A DNA stretch of 64,000 nt, taken from Bacillus_CJ salitolerans. GTDB taxonomy: Bacteria; Bacillota; Bacilli; Bacillales; SA4. Position numbers and translations under genes: made by a program. Position 1 is the first letter of the stretch; each line of letters opens with the position of its first letter. This document shows, piece by piece, positions 40,722 to 49,322 of the stretch. The notes below the pieces were generated by a model, which was not told where the DNA came from, did no database searches, and worked only from the letters and a program-made list of their open reading frames with translations. The stretch lies in the NCBI RefSeq assembly GCF_042680805.1, contig NZ_JBHUEM010000060.1:1-64000 (forward strand), written 5' to 3'.

Positions 40722-41855
40722 ATGAGAGTATTATATGGACTATGGTTTATTTGCTTGCTATGTCTCTTAAGTGCATGTTCGATTGTAGGAATTGCGGCCA
40801 TTCAAGAGGAAAATACGGTACACCATTATGCTGAAAACCATGTGGAAAGGGCGCATAAGGAAAAGTCTCACAAGTCTTCTCCTCCAGCACCAGTCCCTGA
40901 CCCAGTTATGGAAACTATAAAACTAAGCGTTGCTGGGGATTTTACAATTGGAAGTGATGAAAGCTTCGGGTATTATAATTCATTTAATCAAGAAGCAGAT
41001 AAGAACGGACTGGCATTTTTTGTTGAGAATATAAAGGATCTTTTTTCAGAGGATGACTTTACATCTGTTAATTTAGAGACTACTTTAACTACATCCACTA
41101 AAAAAGCAGACAAGAAATTTCGTTTTAAGGGAGATCCATCCTATGCAGAAATATTAACGCTCGGAAGTATTGAAGCCGTTAATTTGGCCAATAACCATAC
41201 GTATGATTATTTGCAAAAAGGATATGAGGATACGATACATCATCTCAATAAGTATGAGGTGGGTTACTTTGGTAACAAAGATTATTATATGACTACTATA
41301 AAGGATATAAAAATTGGAGCGCTTGGATACAATGGCTGGCATGATACGAAAGCGCTCAGAACCCAAATTTCTAGAGATATTCAACATCTAAGAGACGAGG
41401 GAGTAAAGCTAGTTCTCGTTCACTTTCACTGGGGTGAGGAACGAATGTATGTCCCTAATGAAACTCAAAAAGCTCTTGGCAGATATACCGTTGATAGTGG
41501 TGCAGATTTAGTGGTAGGACATCATCCGCATGTTGTTCAAGGTATTGAGGAGTACAATGGAAAATTTATTGTATACAGCTTGGGGAACTTCATGTTCGGA
41601 GGTAACCGGAACCCTAGTGATAAAGATACCTTTGTGTTTCAACAAACCTTCCACTTTATAGATGGTGAAATTACTGAACAAAAGGACATTCAAGTGATTC
41701 CATATCGTATATCCTCAGTTACGGAGAGAAATAACTTTCAACCAACGCCACTTAACGGATTGGAAGCAAAACGAGTCCTCGATAAAATTATTGGATTATC
41801 GGCCCAAATTAGTGATTCAAGGTGGGTTGTATATGACTCAGTTCTATCAAAATAA
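40722..41855 (+). CDS. CapA-family lipoprotein (PGA_cap metallophosphatase fold)
   Basis: In this 377-residue protein the signal peptide ends in LLSACS, a lipobox, so it is anchored outside the membrane; a Lys/His/Pro-rich linker follows to about residue 65. The CapA/PGA_cap domain has LSVAGDFTIG, VNLETTLT, VNLANNHTYDY, LVHFHWGEE and VVGHHPHVVQGIEEYNGKFIVYSLGNFMFG, the calcineurin-like metal-site pattern. Relatives act in poly-gamma-glutamate export or hydrolysis, but no capBC genes are nearby, so that role is only possible. GGGAG lies nine bases before the ATG at 40722; two earlier in-frame ATGs are too close. It is convergent with the GGDEF-EAL gene. Confidence 0.9.
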   Translation: MRVLYGLWFICLLCLLSACSIVGIAAIQEENTVHHYAENHVERAHKEKSHKSSPPAPVPDPVMETIKLSVAGDFTIGSDESFGYYNSFNQEADKNGLAFFVENIKDLFSEDDFTSVNLETTLTTSTKKADKKFRFKGDPSYAEILTLGSIEAVNLANNHTYDYLQKGYEDTIHHLNKYEVGYFGNKDYYMTTIKDIKIGALGYNGWHDTKALRTQISRDIQHLRDEGVKLVLVHFHWGEERMYVPNETQKALGRYTVDSGADLVVGHHPHVVQGIEEYNGKFIVYSLGNFMFGGNRNPSDKDTFVFQQTFHFIDGEITEQKDIQVIPYRISSVTERNNFQPTPLNGLEAKRVLDKIIGLSAQISDSRWVVYDSVLSK

Positions 41856-41857
41856 AA

Positions 41858-41885
41858 AATCATCACTCATTATGAGTGATGATTT
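41858..41885. terminator. Bidirectional terminator between capA-like and GGDEF-EAL genes
   Basis: Near-perfect palindrome AAATCATCACTCAT / ATGAGTGATGATTT with A- and T-rich flanks on both sides. Confidence 0.85.
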
Positions 41886-41897
41886 CTATATGTGTGA

Positions 41898-44015
41898 CTA
41901 AGACTTTTTATACAAGTTTTTTAATACGTGAAGTGGGGCTGGTTTACTGACTTTATAGCCTTGAATAAAATCGCAGTTTGCCTCTCTTAAAAATTCATGT
42001 TGGGCATTTGTTTCAACACCTTCAGCCACAACTTGTAAGTCTAAGTTTTTTCCTAGCTGAATGATAGTAGATATAATGGAGGCTTTTTCAGATCCAATCT
42101 GGACGACAAAAGAACGGTCAATTTTTAATTTATCAAGGGATACATCCTTCAATACACTCAGTGACGAGTAGCCAGTCCCAAAATCATCAATCGCTATCTT
42201 TACTCCCAATTCCTTTAACTTACTGATTATTTGCATGGATTCGGCTGTATTTTGCATGATAGTCTCCGTAATTTCTAGCTCTAGAAAATGTGGTTCTAAG
42301 CGAGATTCTTCTAATATAGATTGTACGATGGTAGTAAAGCGGTCATCATTAAACTGGCGAATGGATACGTTAACTGCTAGTACTACTTTAGGATATCCTT
42401 CTTCATGCCATTGTTTAATTTCCTTGCATGCCCTTCGTAACACCCATTCTCCGAGTTGTACGATTAATCCTGTTTCTTCAGCTATTGGGATAAACGTAGC
42501 AGGTGAGACGTTACCATATTTGGGATTCATCCACCTAATTAACGCTTCAATACCTTTAATTTGTCCAGTATGACTATCTACATATGGTTGGTAAAATAAT
42601 TCAAATTCATTGTTTTTAAAGGCATTCCGAAGATGCTTATCAAGCTTTATGGAGCTAATGGCATGTTCTGGATGCGATGCTTCAAAATATTTGTAGTTAT
42701 TCTTACCGACTGATTTTGCATAATACATGGCTGAGTCAGCATTTTTAATAAGTGTATCTGCATCTGTTCCGTCCTTTGGGTAAAAAGAGACCCCGATACT
42801 AGGAGAAATATATACCTCCTCCTTTTCTAAATGAAACGGAGTGGCAAAGGAATGAAGAATTTGATTTAAAATACTATCGATTTCATGTTTTTCCTTGTTT
42901 TCAAGTATAAGGATAAATTCATCTCCACCTTGGCGGGCAATCATATCCTCCTGAGATATATGTTGTTTTAAGCGAAATGCAGCATGATTTAACAATAGAT
43001 CGCCATAATGGTGTCCTAAACTATCGTTTACTAGCTTAAATCGGTCTAAATCAATAAAGGCAACTGCAAGTTTTCTATTTGTCATTTCTTCGGTATTAGT
43101 TAACAGGTTTTGCAGATAATCATACAATAAGTTGCGGTTGGGTAGACCTGTTAAGGTATCGTGCAAAGCCATGAACCGAATCTTTTGATCAGCCATTTTG
43201 TTCTTCGTGATATCTACTTTTACTCCATTAATACCGATTACTTCTCCTCGAGTATTAAACTTAGGAATACCCCGGTCATTAATCCACCTTATTTTTCCGT
43301 CATTTGGACGAATAATTCTATATTCGAGTGAAATGATATGCCCTGCTAATAGTTCCTGATGTTTATTGACTACATACTTCAGGTCGTCTGGATGGACAAC
43401 TTGTCTCCATAGCCCAGGATTTTCATCAAATGCCTTCGGATCGATTCCATAAATTTTTTTGGAGCTTGCTGAATAGATAGTTTTATTTGTTTCGTAATCA
43501 TATGACCAAACTATAATGTCAACTGAATCAATAATCGCTTCGATTTGTTCCTGTTTTTCTAATAGCTCTTGTTGGGTTGATTTTAATTCAGTAATATCTG
43601 CAAGAACTCCGTATACTCGTACAGTATTACCGTTTTTATCTGTAATTGGAATACCATGGTCTCGTACCCAGCGAATGGATCCGTTGGGTTGAACAATTCG
43701 GTACTCGTATATAGTATGTTTACCATTTAGGTGTATTTTTTCATTTTGTACTATTATTTCTCGGTCTTCAGGGTGAACAATGTTATTTTTCCAAATGGTA
43801 GGGTTATGGATGAAGTCTTCTCTTTTATATCCACACAGCTCTTCTACCCCTTTTGTAATTAAGACAGCATCTGATTCGATGTCCCAATACCACACGGTAG
43901 TATTAGGGCTATTTAAAAAGCTTTGTATATTAGTATGATCCCAAAAAAGATCTACATTCTTCTTTTGATTTATCTGATTATGCACTACAAACACCACTTC
44001 CATCATAAGACCCAT
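41898..44015 (-). CDS. PAS-PAS-GGDEF-EAL c-di-GMP protein with intact motifs
   Basis: This soluble protein of 705 residues has PAS with PAC at about 35-150, PAS at about 155-275 (both with the [R/D]WV/IxDRGIP PAC motif), GGDEF at about 290-450 with RQGGDEF, and EAL at about 465-700 with GIEALIRW, LAVNVS, LEITET, IDDFGTGYSSL, LKIDRSF and AEGVET. All catalytic residues for c-di-GMP synthesis and hydrolysis are present, so it may have either activity, gated by the PAS sensors. No membrane helix. The ATG at 44015 lacks a clear ribosome binding site; a GTG about 12 codons later (MHNQINQ) follows GGAAGTGG and may be the true start. Confidence 0.9.
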   Translation of the reverse strand: MGLMMEVVFVVHNQINQKKNVDLFWDHTNIQSFLNSPNTTVWYWDIESDAVLITKGVEELCGYKREDFIHNPTIWKNNIVHPEDREIIVQNEKIHLNGKHTIYEYRIVQPNGSIRWVRDHGIPITDKNGNTVRVYGVLADITELKSTQQELLEKQEQIEAIIDSVDIIVWSYDYETNKTIYSASSKKIYGIDPKAFDENPGLWRQVVHPDDLKYVVNKHQELLAGHIISLEYRIIRPNDGKIRWINDRGIPKFNTRGEVIGINGVKVDITKNKMADQKIRFMALHDTLTGLPNRNLLYDYLQNLLTNTEEMTNRKLAVAFIDLDRFKLVNDSLGHHYGDLLLNHAAFRLKQHISQEDMIARQGGDEFILILENKEKHEIDSILNQILHSFATPFHLEKEEVYISPSIGVSFYPKDGTDADTLIKNADSAMYYAKSVGKNNYKYFEASHPEHAISSIKLDKHLRNAFKNNEFELFYQPYVDSHTGQIKGIEALIRWMNPKYGNVSPATFIPIAEETGLIVQLGEWVLRRACKEIKQWHEEGYPKVVLAVNVSIRQFNDDRFTTIVQSILEESRLEPHFLELEITETIMQNTAESMQIISKLKELGVKIAIDDFGTGYSSLSVLKDVSLDKLKIDRSFVVQIGSEKASIISTIIQLGKNLDLQVVAEGVETNAQHEFLREANCDFIQGYKVSKPAPLHVLKNLYKKS

Positions 44016-44241
44016 TTTATAGGGTTAAATACCTAGTAATCATATCATACCGAACAAATTACGTGTGTGAATTTATATTAGTATACATAAAAACTTAAGA
44101 TGTCATGTATAGTGCCTACCCGTATTTTAATGGTTGAATGAGTGGACATTTATAGAAAATATGAAAGTATTTTGGCAGATTTGAAAATGGAAAAGAACCA
44201 AATACTTATAAATGCTTGCTAATAAAAAGGAGGTCAAACGA

Positions 44242-44523
44242 ATGAGAAAAGCTTATACTACTGCCTTAGTCGTTACTTCAATAAGTTTATTAGCTGCATG
44301 TGGTGTCAATGATAATGACAACAATTTCATTGAACCAGAAGGAGTTAATTACAACCAAGTAAATTATGAAGATCATGATATGGGTCAAAATGATTACTTT
44401 ACACCAGGTCGTGGTTATGACGCAGGTGATAACCATAACAGGAATGGACATGGTCGACATCCACGACTAACGGATGATCGAGGTGACATGTATTTAAATC
44501 ATGAATCAAGAGCGCAACGCTAA
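44242..44523 (+). CDS. Small acidic lipoprotein, first of three
   Basis: The 93-residue precursor has a signal peptide MRKAYTTALVVTSISLLAACG with a lipobox LAAC, then an Asn/Asp/His-rich chain with no predicted fold. The segment VNYNQVNYEDHD...NDYFTPG recurs in altered form in the lipoproteins at 44621 and 45568. Such chains resemble the N-terminal part of YhcN/YlaJ-type spore lipoproteins but lack their domain, so the comparison is loose. AAAGGAGGTCAAACG precedes the ATG at 44242; the earlier frame start has no site. Confidence 0.8.
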   Translation: MRKAYTTALVVTSISLLAACGVNDNDNNFIEPEGVNYNQVNYEDHDMGQNDYFTPGRGYDAGDNHNRNGHGRHPRLTDDRGDMYLNHESRAQR

Positions 44524-44620
44524 CATGTAAAGTATTTGAATAGTTTCCATCTATATGACGGAGTAATGAAGTAGTTAATACAAATACTAATCTTGCTTAC
44601 TAATAAAGGAGGTAAGATAA

Positions 44621-44986
44621 ATGAGAAAAGCATTAACAACGGCAATTGTTGTCACATCAATTGGTTTATTAGGAGCATGTGGAGCAAATGACAATAACTT
44701 AACTGATCGAGATAATGGAACAAACTTTAGTCCAGTTAGATATGATGATGAGCGTAATGATACTAGAGGGGTTTTAGATGATAATCAAAATGGTGACTTT
44801 TTTGGAAATGACAGAAATGATTTTGCACCAAATCGTATAGATGATAATTTTGATCTTGATACAGGAAATCGAAATGTACGTCAGCCAGGTGAGCCTGATA
44901 CTTTATTTAATATGGATAGGGAAGAACCTGATCCAGATGAAGAACCTAGAGAGCAATTAGGAAGAAACCCTGAAAGAAATCGATAG
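44621..44986 (+). CDS. Small acidic lipoprotein, second of three
   Basis: This 121-residue precursor shares the signal peptide of the preceding gene almost exactly (MRKALTTAIVVTSIGLLGACG), showing recent duplication. The mature part is extremely acidic, rich in Asp, Asn and Arg, with NFSPVRYDDERND, NGDFFGNDRND and DREEPDPDEEPREQ. It is probably disordered on the outer membrane surface. AAAGGAGGTAAGATAA precedes the ATG. A terminator follows at once. Function unknown. Confidence 0.82.
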   Translation: MRKALTTAIVVTSIGLLGACGANDNNLTDRDNGTNFSPVRYDDERNDTRGVLDDNQNGDFFGNDRNDFAPNRIDDNFDLDTGNRNVRQPGEPDTLFNMDREEPDPDEEPREQLGRNPERNR

Positions 44987-44993
44987 ACCAGAT

Positions 44994-45021
44994 AAACGAG
45001 CCAACAGATTGGCTCGTTTTC
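44994..45021 (+). terminator. Terminator of the second lipoprotein gene
   Basis: Stem AAACGAGCCA / TGGCTCGTTT with an ACAGAT loop and TTC. Confidence 0.85.
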
Positions 45022-45073
45022 TTGTTAACAAAGTGTTGTACAAGTAAAATGAAGGGAAAAAGGATGATTTCAT

Positions 45074-45304
45074 TTGTACGTAACGATAAAAGAGGCAGCA
45101 GAATTATTATCAGTATCAGAGGCTTATGTTCTAAAACTAATTAAAGAAAAAAGAGTCAGGGCTCTTTTCGATGGAAAGGATTATATCCTTTATAAGGACC
45201 AATTCGATACTCATTTTAACCAGCTGGAGAAGTATTTAAAATTAGTTGAAGAATTACATAATGAGCCCATTCCAGAAGATATCGATATTCGGGATGAGGA
45301 CTAG
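45074..45304 (+). CDS. Small HTH (MerR/excisionase-like) DNA-binding protein
   Basis: The 76-residue protein opens VTIKEAAELLSVSEAYVLKLIKEKRVRALFDGKDYILYKDQF, a helix-turn-helix of the excisionase/HTH_17 type with the small wing, followed by a short helix and acidic tail. Such proteins are stand-alone repressors or directionality factors. No phage or integrase genes are nearby. TTG start after AAAGGATGATTTCA. It lies between the second and third lipoprotein genes and might regulate them, though nothing in the sequence proves it. Confidence 0.8.
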   Translation: MYVTIKEAAELLSVSEAYVLKLIKEKRVRALFDGKDYILYKDQFDTHFNQLEKYLKLVEELHNEPIPEDIDIRDED

Positions 45305-45321
45305 ACAAAGTATATTAGCTA

Positions 45322-45425
45322 GAATTTTGGACTAAGCCGGTATGGCCAAGAGTTTGGTCGGTAAAGTGTTGGATTCGGCCTGTATTTTGTATTTTCGACC
45401 GATAAGATATTGGATTTGACTGCTA
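45322..45425 (+). repeat. Five-unit tandem repeat with 21-bp period
   Basis: Five diverged units of 21, 21, 21, 20 and 21 bp. Conserved parts are TTGGAYT near the middle and GGCCGGTA or CGACCGATA at the end of each unit. The family differs in sequence from the GTTGCTGATAAA arrays but has the same two-turn period. It lies between the HTH gene and the third lipoprotein gene. Confidence 0.65.
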
Positions 45426-45567
45426 TTAATGATTCACTACTGCATATTAGAGAAAATAAGACTAAGAATTGGGTATTTTTACATAAAGTGTATGTAATTA
45501 TGATGCTTAAGAACATAAATCAAGCAAATAGTATAAAGGAAGGATGATGTATAAGGAGGGCTCGCAA

Positions 45568-45924
45568 TTGAAGGTAAGATATGTGATGGTGGTTATGTTT
45601 TTCGCTTCATTTAGTATTTTAACCGCTTGTAATATGTTTCAAGACAATATGACTGATAATGTAAATTATAGTCCAGTTCGCTATGATGAGAAAAGATACG
45701 ATTTTGATAATGACGGCGAAACGGATTTTATGGATACAGAAACTGACCGTCAAAGAGCCAAAATGATGGACAATGATTATTTCTCACCTGATGGGAATTA
45801 TGGAGATCCAGATGAAGCTGACGGGGTTCATGAGGGAGACAGACGGGAAAATCAAAATTTCTTGGAAATGAATAATGATCAACCCGACTATAAACGAGGA
45901 GAAATGAAAGGGAAATTAAATTAA
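45568..45924 (+). CDS. Small acidic lipoprotein, third of three
   Basis: A 118-residue precursor with signal peptide MKVRYVMVVMFFASFSILTACN and lipobox LTAC. The mature part has VNYSPVRYDEKRYDFDNDGETDFMDTE, sharing N-Y/F-SPVRYD with the second lipoprotein and NDYFSPDG with the first. DFDNDGETDFMD resembles an EF-hand/dockerin-like calcium loop (D-x-D-x-D pattern: DNDGETD), seen only here. The TTG at 45568 follows AAGGAGGGCTCGCAA; the earlier ATGs precede that site. A terminator follows. Confidence 0.8.
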   Translation: MKVRYVMVVMFFASFSILTACNMFQDNMTDNVNYSPVRYDEKRYDFDNDGETDFMDTETDRQRAKMMDNDYFSPDGNYGDPDEADGVHEGDRRENQNFLEMNNDQPDYKRGEMKGKLN

Positions 45925-45957
45925 AGTTTTGTTTATGAAGATAATGATGTAGGATGG

Positions 45958-45988
45958 AAACCACAGTTCAGAGGAAACTGTGGTTTTT
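45958..45988 (+). terminator. Terminator of the third lipoprotein gene
   Basis: Perfect stem AAACCACAGTT / AACTGTGGTTT with a TTTTTG end. Confidence 0.88.
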
Positions 45989-46085
45989 GTGTTTTAGTGA
46001 TCAATGGATTAGCCTCAAAATTGATGAAAAAGCCTAAACATTTTTCGATGTGATTGTTTCCAACAAGGAGTTTCGAATCGCCATT

Positions 46086-46118
46086 TTTCTGTCACATTCT
46101 TTTCTCATTTCTGTCACA
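46086..46118 (+). promoter_or_regulatory. Direct repeat TTTCTGTCACA upstream of qoxA
   Basis: Two perfect 11-bp copies, 46086-46096 and 46108-46118, exactly 22 bp apart (two helical turns). The regulator is unknown. Confidence 0.5.
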
Positions 46119-46134
46119 GCCTTTCTTTTGAAGG

Positions 46135-46150
46135 TGTGATATTATTCACT
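46135..46150 (+). promoter_or_regulatory. Fnr/CRP-type palindrome upstream of qoxA
   Basis: TGTGA-TATTAT-TCACT matches the B. subtilis Fnr consensus TGTGA-N6-TCACA in nine of ten bases. A TAGGAT at 46167 would place it near -36 to -42 of a possible start. Confidence 0.55.
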
Positions 46151-46200
46151 TACAGGATGATTCATCTAGGATAAAAAAGAACCGAATATTGTAAAAAAGC

Positions 46201-46228
46201 TTGTGAACAGGGAGTAGCAAGCTATATT
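46201..46228 (+). promoter_or_regulatory. Probable qoxA promoter
   Basis: TTGTGA (46201-46206) and TATATT (46223-46228) with a 16-bp spacer. The start would be near 46235, directly before the first Rex-like box. Confidence 0.5.
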
Positions 46229-46240
46229 ATTTATAAAAGT

Positions 46241-46288
46241 TTGTGAAGAAGTGAACAATATTTGACTATTTTGTGAAATATTGAACAA
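46241..46288 (+). promoter_or_regulatory. Two Rex-like operators before qoxA
   Basis: TTGTGAAGAAGTGAACAA (46241-46258) and TTGTGAAATATTGAACAA (46271-46288) match the Rex consensus TTGTGAAW4TTCACAA in most positions, with starts exactly 30 bp apart (three helical turns). Rex is the NADH/NAD+-sensing repressor of respiratory and fermentative genes. Confidence 0.7.
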
Positions 46289-46351
46289 ACTTTTTCCTGC
46301 TACTCACAAATGAAAGGAAATCAATATTACTCTCTTAAGGAGATGAGAAAT

Positions 46352-47356
46352 ATGAAACTCAAGTTTGTATTTTTTACCGCACTCATGGGGCTTTTCTTAT
46401 TAACTGGTTGTGAAACGAATATGGTTGTATTTGAACCAGAAGGCCCTGTAGCAAGGAGTATTACTGAGCTTATAAACTGGTCACTTTTTTGGATGTTATT
46501 AGTTGTTGTCGTTGTATTTGGTCTGTTCGGGTACATTGTTTGGAAATATCGTGAAAAGCCAGAAAATATGGATTATGAACCACCTGAAGAACACGGGAGT
46601 ACGCTTTTAGAAATCATTTGGACTGGAATACCAATTCTAATCGTCATTGCGTTAACGATACCAACCGTTACAACATTATATGATCTTGACGATGTGCCAA
46701 ATGGTTATGAAAATAAAGAGCCGATTACCATTCATGTAACTGCAGCTGATTGGAAATGGATTTTTAGTTATCCCGATCAAGGAATAGAAACAGTTAATTA
46801 TGTGAATATACCGGAAGATACACCAATTGATTTTAAGCTAACTTCTGCGAGTACGATGCAATCATTCTGGGTTCCGGCGTTAGGTGGTCAGAAGTACGCA
46901 ATGGGTAAAATGGAAACTCAAATGTATTTAATTGCCGATAATCCGGGTTCTTATTTTGGACGTAATTCAAACTTTAATGGGCGCGGGTACACCGATATGG
47001 AATTCGAAGTGTTAGCACAAACACAAGAAGATTTTGAGAAATGGATTATAGATGTTAAGAAAACTGCACCAACACTAACAGAGAGTAAATATGAAGAACT
47101 GTTAAAGCCAACACACCTAGGACGTTTAACATTTACGGGTACACACCTCGTATGGGTGAACCATGCCAAAAGAGATTCGAAAACATATACGAATCCTGAG
47201 CTTTATAGGTACCACGGTTATCAAGGAAAGACCTTTGAAGAAGAAGATAATTACAAAAATAATACAAGTCAAGATGATAAACAACATGACGATCATGTGG
47301 AACAACAACATAATGTAGAAGACAAAGATGGGGGTGACCAGCACCATGGGCATTAG
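46352..47356 (+). CDS. qoxA: Cytochrome aa3 quinol oxidase subunit II
   Basis: This 334-residue lipoprotein (lipobox LLTGC, Cys20) has two membrane helices (about 42-64 and 84-105) and an extracellular cupredoxin domain. It aligns with B. subtilis QoxA (HGSTLLEIIWTGIPILIVIALTIPTV; DWKWIFSYPDQGIETVNYVNIP). The CuA ligands of cytochrome c oxidases (C-x3-C, H, M) are absent, which marks a quinol oxidase. The C-terminal 25 residues are rich in His and Asp (nine His), an extension I do not know from B. subtilis. The ATG at 46352 follows AAGGAG by nine bases. It overlaps qoxB by 11 bases. Rex-like and Fnr-like boxes lie upstream. Confidence 0.95.
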   Translation: MKLKFVFFTALMGLFLLTGCETNMVVFEPEGPVARSITELINWSLFWMLLVVVVVFGLFGYIVWKYREKPENMDYEPPEEHGSTLLEIIWTGIPILIVIALTIPTVTTLYDLDDVPNGYENKEPITIHVTAADWKWIFSYPDQGIETVNYVNIPEDTPIDFKLTSASTMQSFWVPALGGQKYAMGKMETQMYLIADNPGSYFGRNSNFNGRGYTDMEFEVLAQTQEDFEKWIIDVKKTAPTLTESKYEELLKPTHLGRLTFTGTHLVWVNHAKRDSKTYTNPELYRYHGYQGKTFEEEDNYKNNTSQDDKQHDDHVEQQHNVEDKDGGDQHHGH

Positions 47357-49322
47357 ATGGGATGATGTACTCATTACAGGCGATCCATTAATTCTAGGAG
47401 CACAAATTTCAATCGTCTTAACAATGATTGGTTTAATTGCTGGAATAACGTACTTGAAAAAATGGAAGTGGCTATGGACTGAATGGCTAACTACCGTCGA
47501 TCATAAACGGATTGGGATTATGTATATTATTGCTGCCATCCTCATGTTTTTCCGTGGTGGGATGGATGGTCTTTTGATGAAATATCAAACTTCAAGACCA
47601 GAGATGGAATTCCTATCATCACAGCACTATAATGAAATCTTTACAACACACGGCGTTATTATGATCTTATTCATGGCGATGCCATTCTTGATTGGATTAA
47701 TGAATGTTATCGTTCCATTGCAAATTGGAGCAAGAGACGTAGCTTTTCCGCAATTAAATGCTTTAAGCTTTTGGTTATTCTTTAGCGGAGCGATGTTATT
47801 CAATGTTTCGTTTGTCATTGGTGGTTCACCTGATGCTGGCTGGACGTCCTATTTCCCACTTGCAGGTAAGGAATTTAGTCCAGGAATTGCGAACAACTAT
47901 TATGCCGTTGCACTTCAGATTGCAGGTATTGGTACCCTAATGACAGGTATTAACTTTATCGTAACAATATTAAAAATGAAAACAAAAGGTATGACACTTA
48001 TGAAAATGCCGATGTTCACTTGGACAACGTTGATTACGTCGGTTATTATCGTTGCTGCGTTCCCAATCTTTACAGTAGCACTTGCGTTAATGACATTTGA
48101 CCGTTTATATGGTACTCATTTCTTCACGTTATCTGGTGGAGGTAGTGATATGCTCTGGGCGAACCTATTCTGGTTATGGGGACATCCTGAAGTATACATT
48201 GTTGCATTACCTGCTTTCGGTATTTTCTCAGAGGTGATTGCAACATTTTCAAGAAAATCTTTATACGGATATAAATCAATGGTTTATGCGATTGTTGGAA
48301 TTGCCTTCTTAAGTATGATAGTTTGGGTTCACCATTTCTATACAATGGGTTCAGGACCAGCGGTTAACTCGTTCTTCTCCATTACAACGATGGCTATTGC
48401 GGTACCAACTGGTGTGAAGATGTTTAATTGGCTGTTTACGATGCGAAAAGGTCGTATAAGGATGACAAATGCAATGCTTTGGGCATTAGCCTTCATCCCA
48501 TGTTTCGTTATTGGGGGAGTAACAGGCGTTATGCTAGCAATGGGAGCAGCTGACTATCAATACCACAATACATTATTCTTAGTCGCTCACTTCCACTATG
48601 TATTAATTCCTGGTGTTGTGTTCGCTGTATTTGCTGGACTTTACTACTGGTGGCCGAAGATGTTCGGTTTTATGTTAAATGAAAAAATCGGTAAATGGCA
48701 CTTCTGGTTATTTGTGATAGGTTTTAATGTAACCTTTATGCCAATGTTCTTCTTAGGATTGAGCGGGGCGACAAGACGTGCTCACACGTATTCTGTGGAA
48801 GCTGGATTCTCTGATTTATTCTTGTTGTCAGCGATTGGTTCTGTTGTATTAGCAGCAGGCTTTGCAGCATTCTGTTACAACATTTACTGGAGTATTCGAT
48901 ATGCAGACCGGAACATCTCAAGTGATCCATGGGATGCAAGAACACTTGAATGGGCAACTGCTTCACCCGTTCAATTCTATAATTTTGCGAAGCTTCCAGA
49001 AGTAAAATCTATTGATGCATTCTGGTCTATGAAAAAGAACAATGAAGGTTTAACTCTTAAAGAGAGTGAGATTGAAAAGATTCACATGCCTAGTAATTCA
49101 GGGTTGCCTTTTATCATGTGTGTTGTATTTGGGATAGCTGGTTTCTTCTTAGTCTTTGAGGCACACATTTCTGCACTCATTGCCGGAATTGGAATTATTG
49201 CGGGATTAATCGTTCGTTCGTTCGATTACAACGACGGATACTATGTAAGTGTTAAAGAAATTAATAAGCAAGAGAGTACGTGGAGAAATGGTGAAGGAGA
49301 GGTGCACAATCATGTCAGCTAG
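47346..49322 (+). CDS. qoxB: Cytochrome aa3 quinol oxidase subunit I
   Basis: The 658-residue catalytic subunit holds the low-spin heme and the heme-CuB centre where O2 is reduced with proton pumping. About fourteen membrane helices. Visible ligands: His in FTTHGVIMI (low-spin heme), WGHPEVY (CuB His with the cross-linked Tyr), VWVHHFYTMG (CuB His pair) and LVAHFHYVLIPG (heme ligands). The extended C-terminus (after about 560) fits QoxB. The ATG at 47346 begins MGIRWDDVLITGDPLILGAQ, aligned with the known start; GGGGGTG stands ten bases before. Overlaps qoxA by 11 and qoxC by 11 bases, indicating coupled translation. Confidence 0.97.
   Translation: MGIRWDDVLITGDPLILGAQISIVLTMIGLIAGITYLKKWKWLWTEWLTTVDHKRIGIMYIIAAILMFFRGGMDGLLMKYQTSRPEMEFLSSQHYNEIFTTHGVIMILFMAMPFLIGLMNVIVPLQIGARDVAFPQLNALSFWLFFSGAMLFNVSFVIGGSPDAGWTSYFPLAGKEFSPGIANNYYAVALQIAGIGTLMTGINFIVTILKMKTKGMTLMKMPMFTWTTLITSVIIVAAFPIFTVALALMTFDRLYGTHFFTLSGGGSDMLWANLFWLWGHPEVYIVALPAFGIFSEVIATFSRKSLYGYKSMVYAIVGIAFLSMIVWVHHFYTMGSGPAVNSFFSITTMAIAVPTGVKMFNWLFTMRKGRIRMTNAMLWALAFIPCFVIGGVTGVMLAMGAADYQYHNTLFLVAHFHYVLIPGVVFAVFAGLYYWWPKMFGFMLNEKIGKWHFWLFVIGFNVTFMPMFFLGLSGATRRAHTYSVEAGFSDLFLLSAIGSVVLAAGFAAFCYNIYWSIRYADRNISSDPWDARTLEWATASPVQFYNFAKLPEVKSIDAFWSMKKNNEGLTLKESEIEKIHMPSNSGLPFIMCVVFGIAGFFLVFEAHISALIAGIGIIAGLIVRSFDYNDGYYVSVKEINKQESTWRNGEGEVHNHVS

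Noticed and set aside
40526..40801. Minus-strand frame upstream of the CapA-like gene
   Set aside because: No ribosome binding site, and it overlaps the well-supported capA-like start.
45319..45516. Minus-strand frame with repeated YRPN
   Set aside because: It is a reading through the 21-bp array, without start signals; the repetition comes from the DNA repeat.
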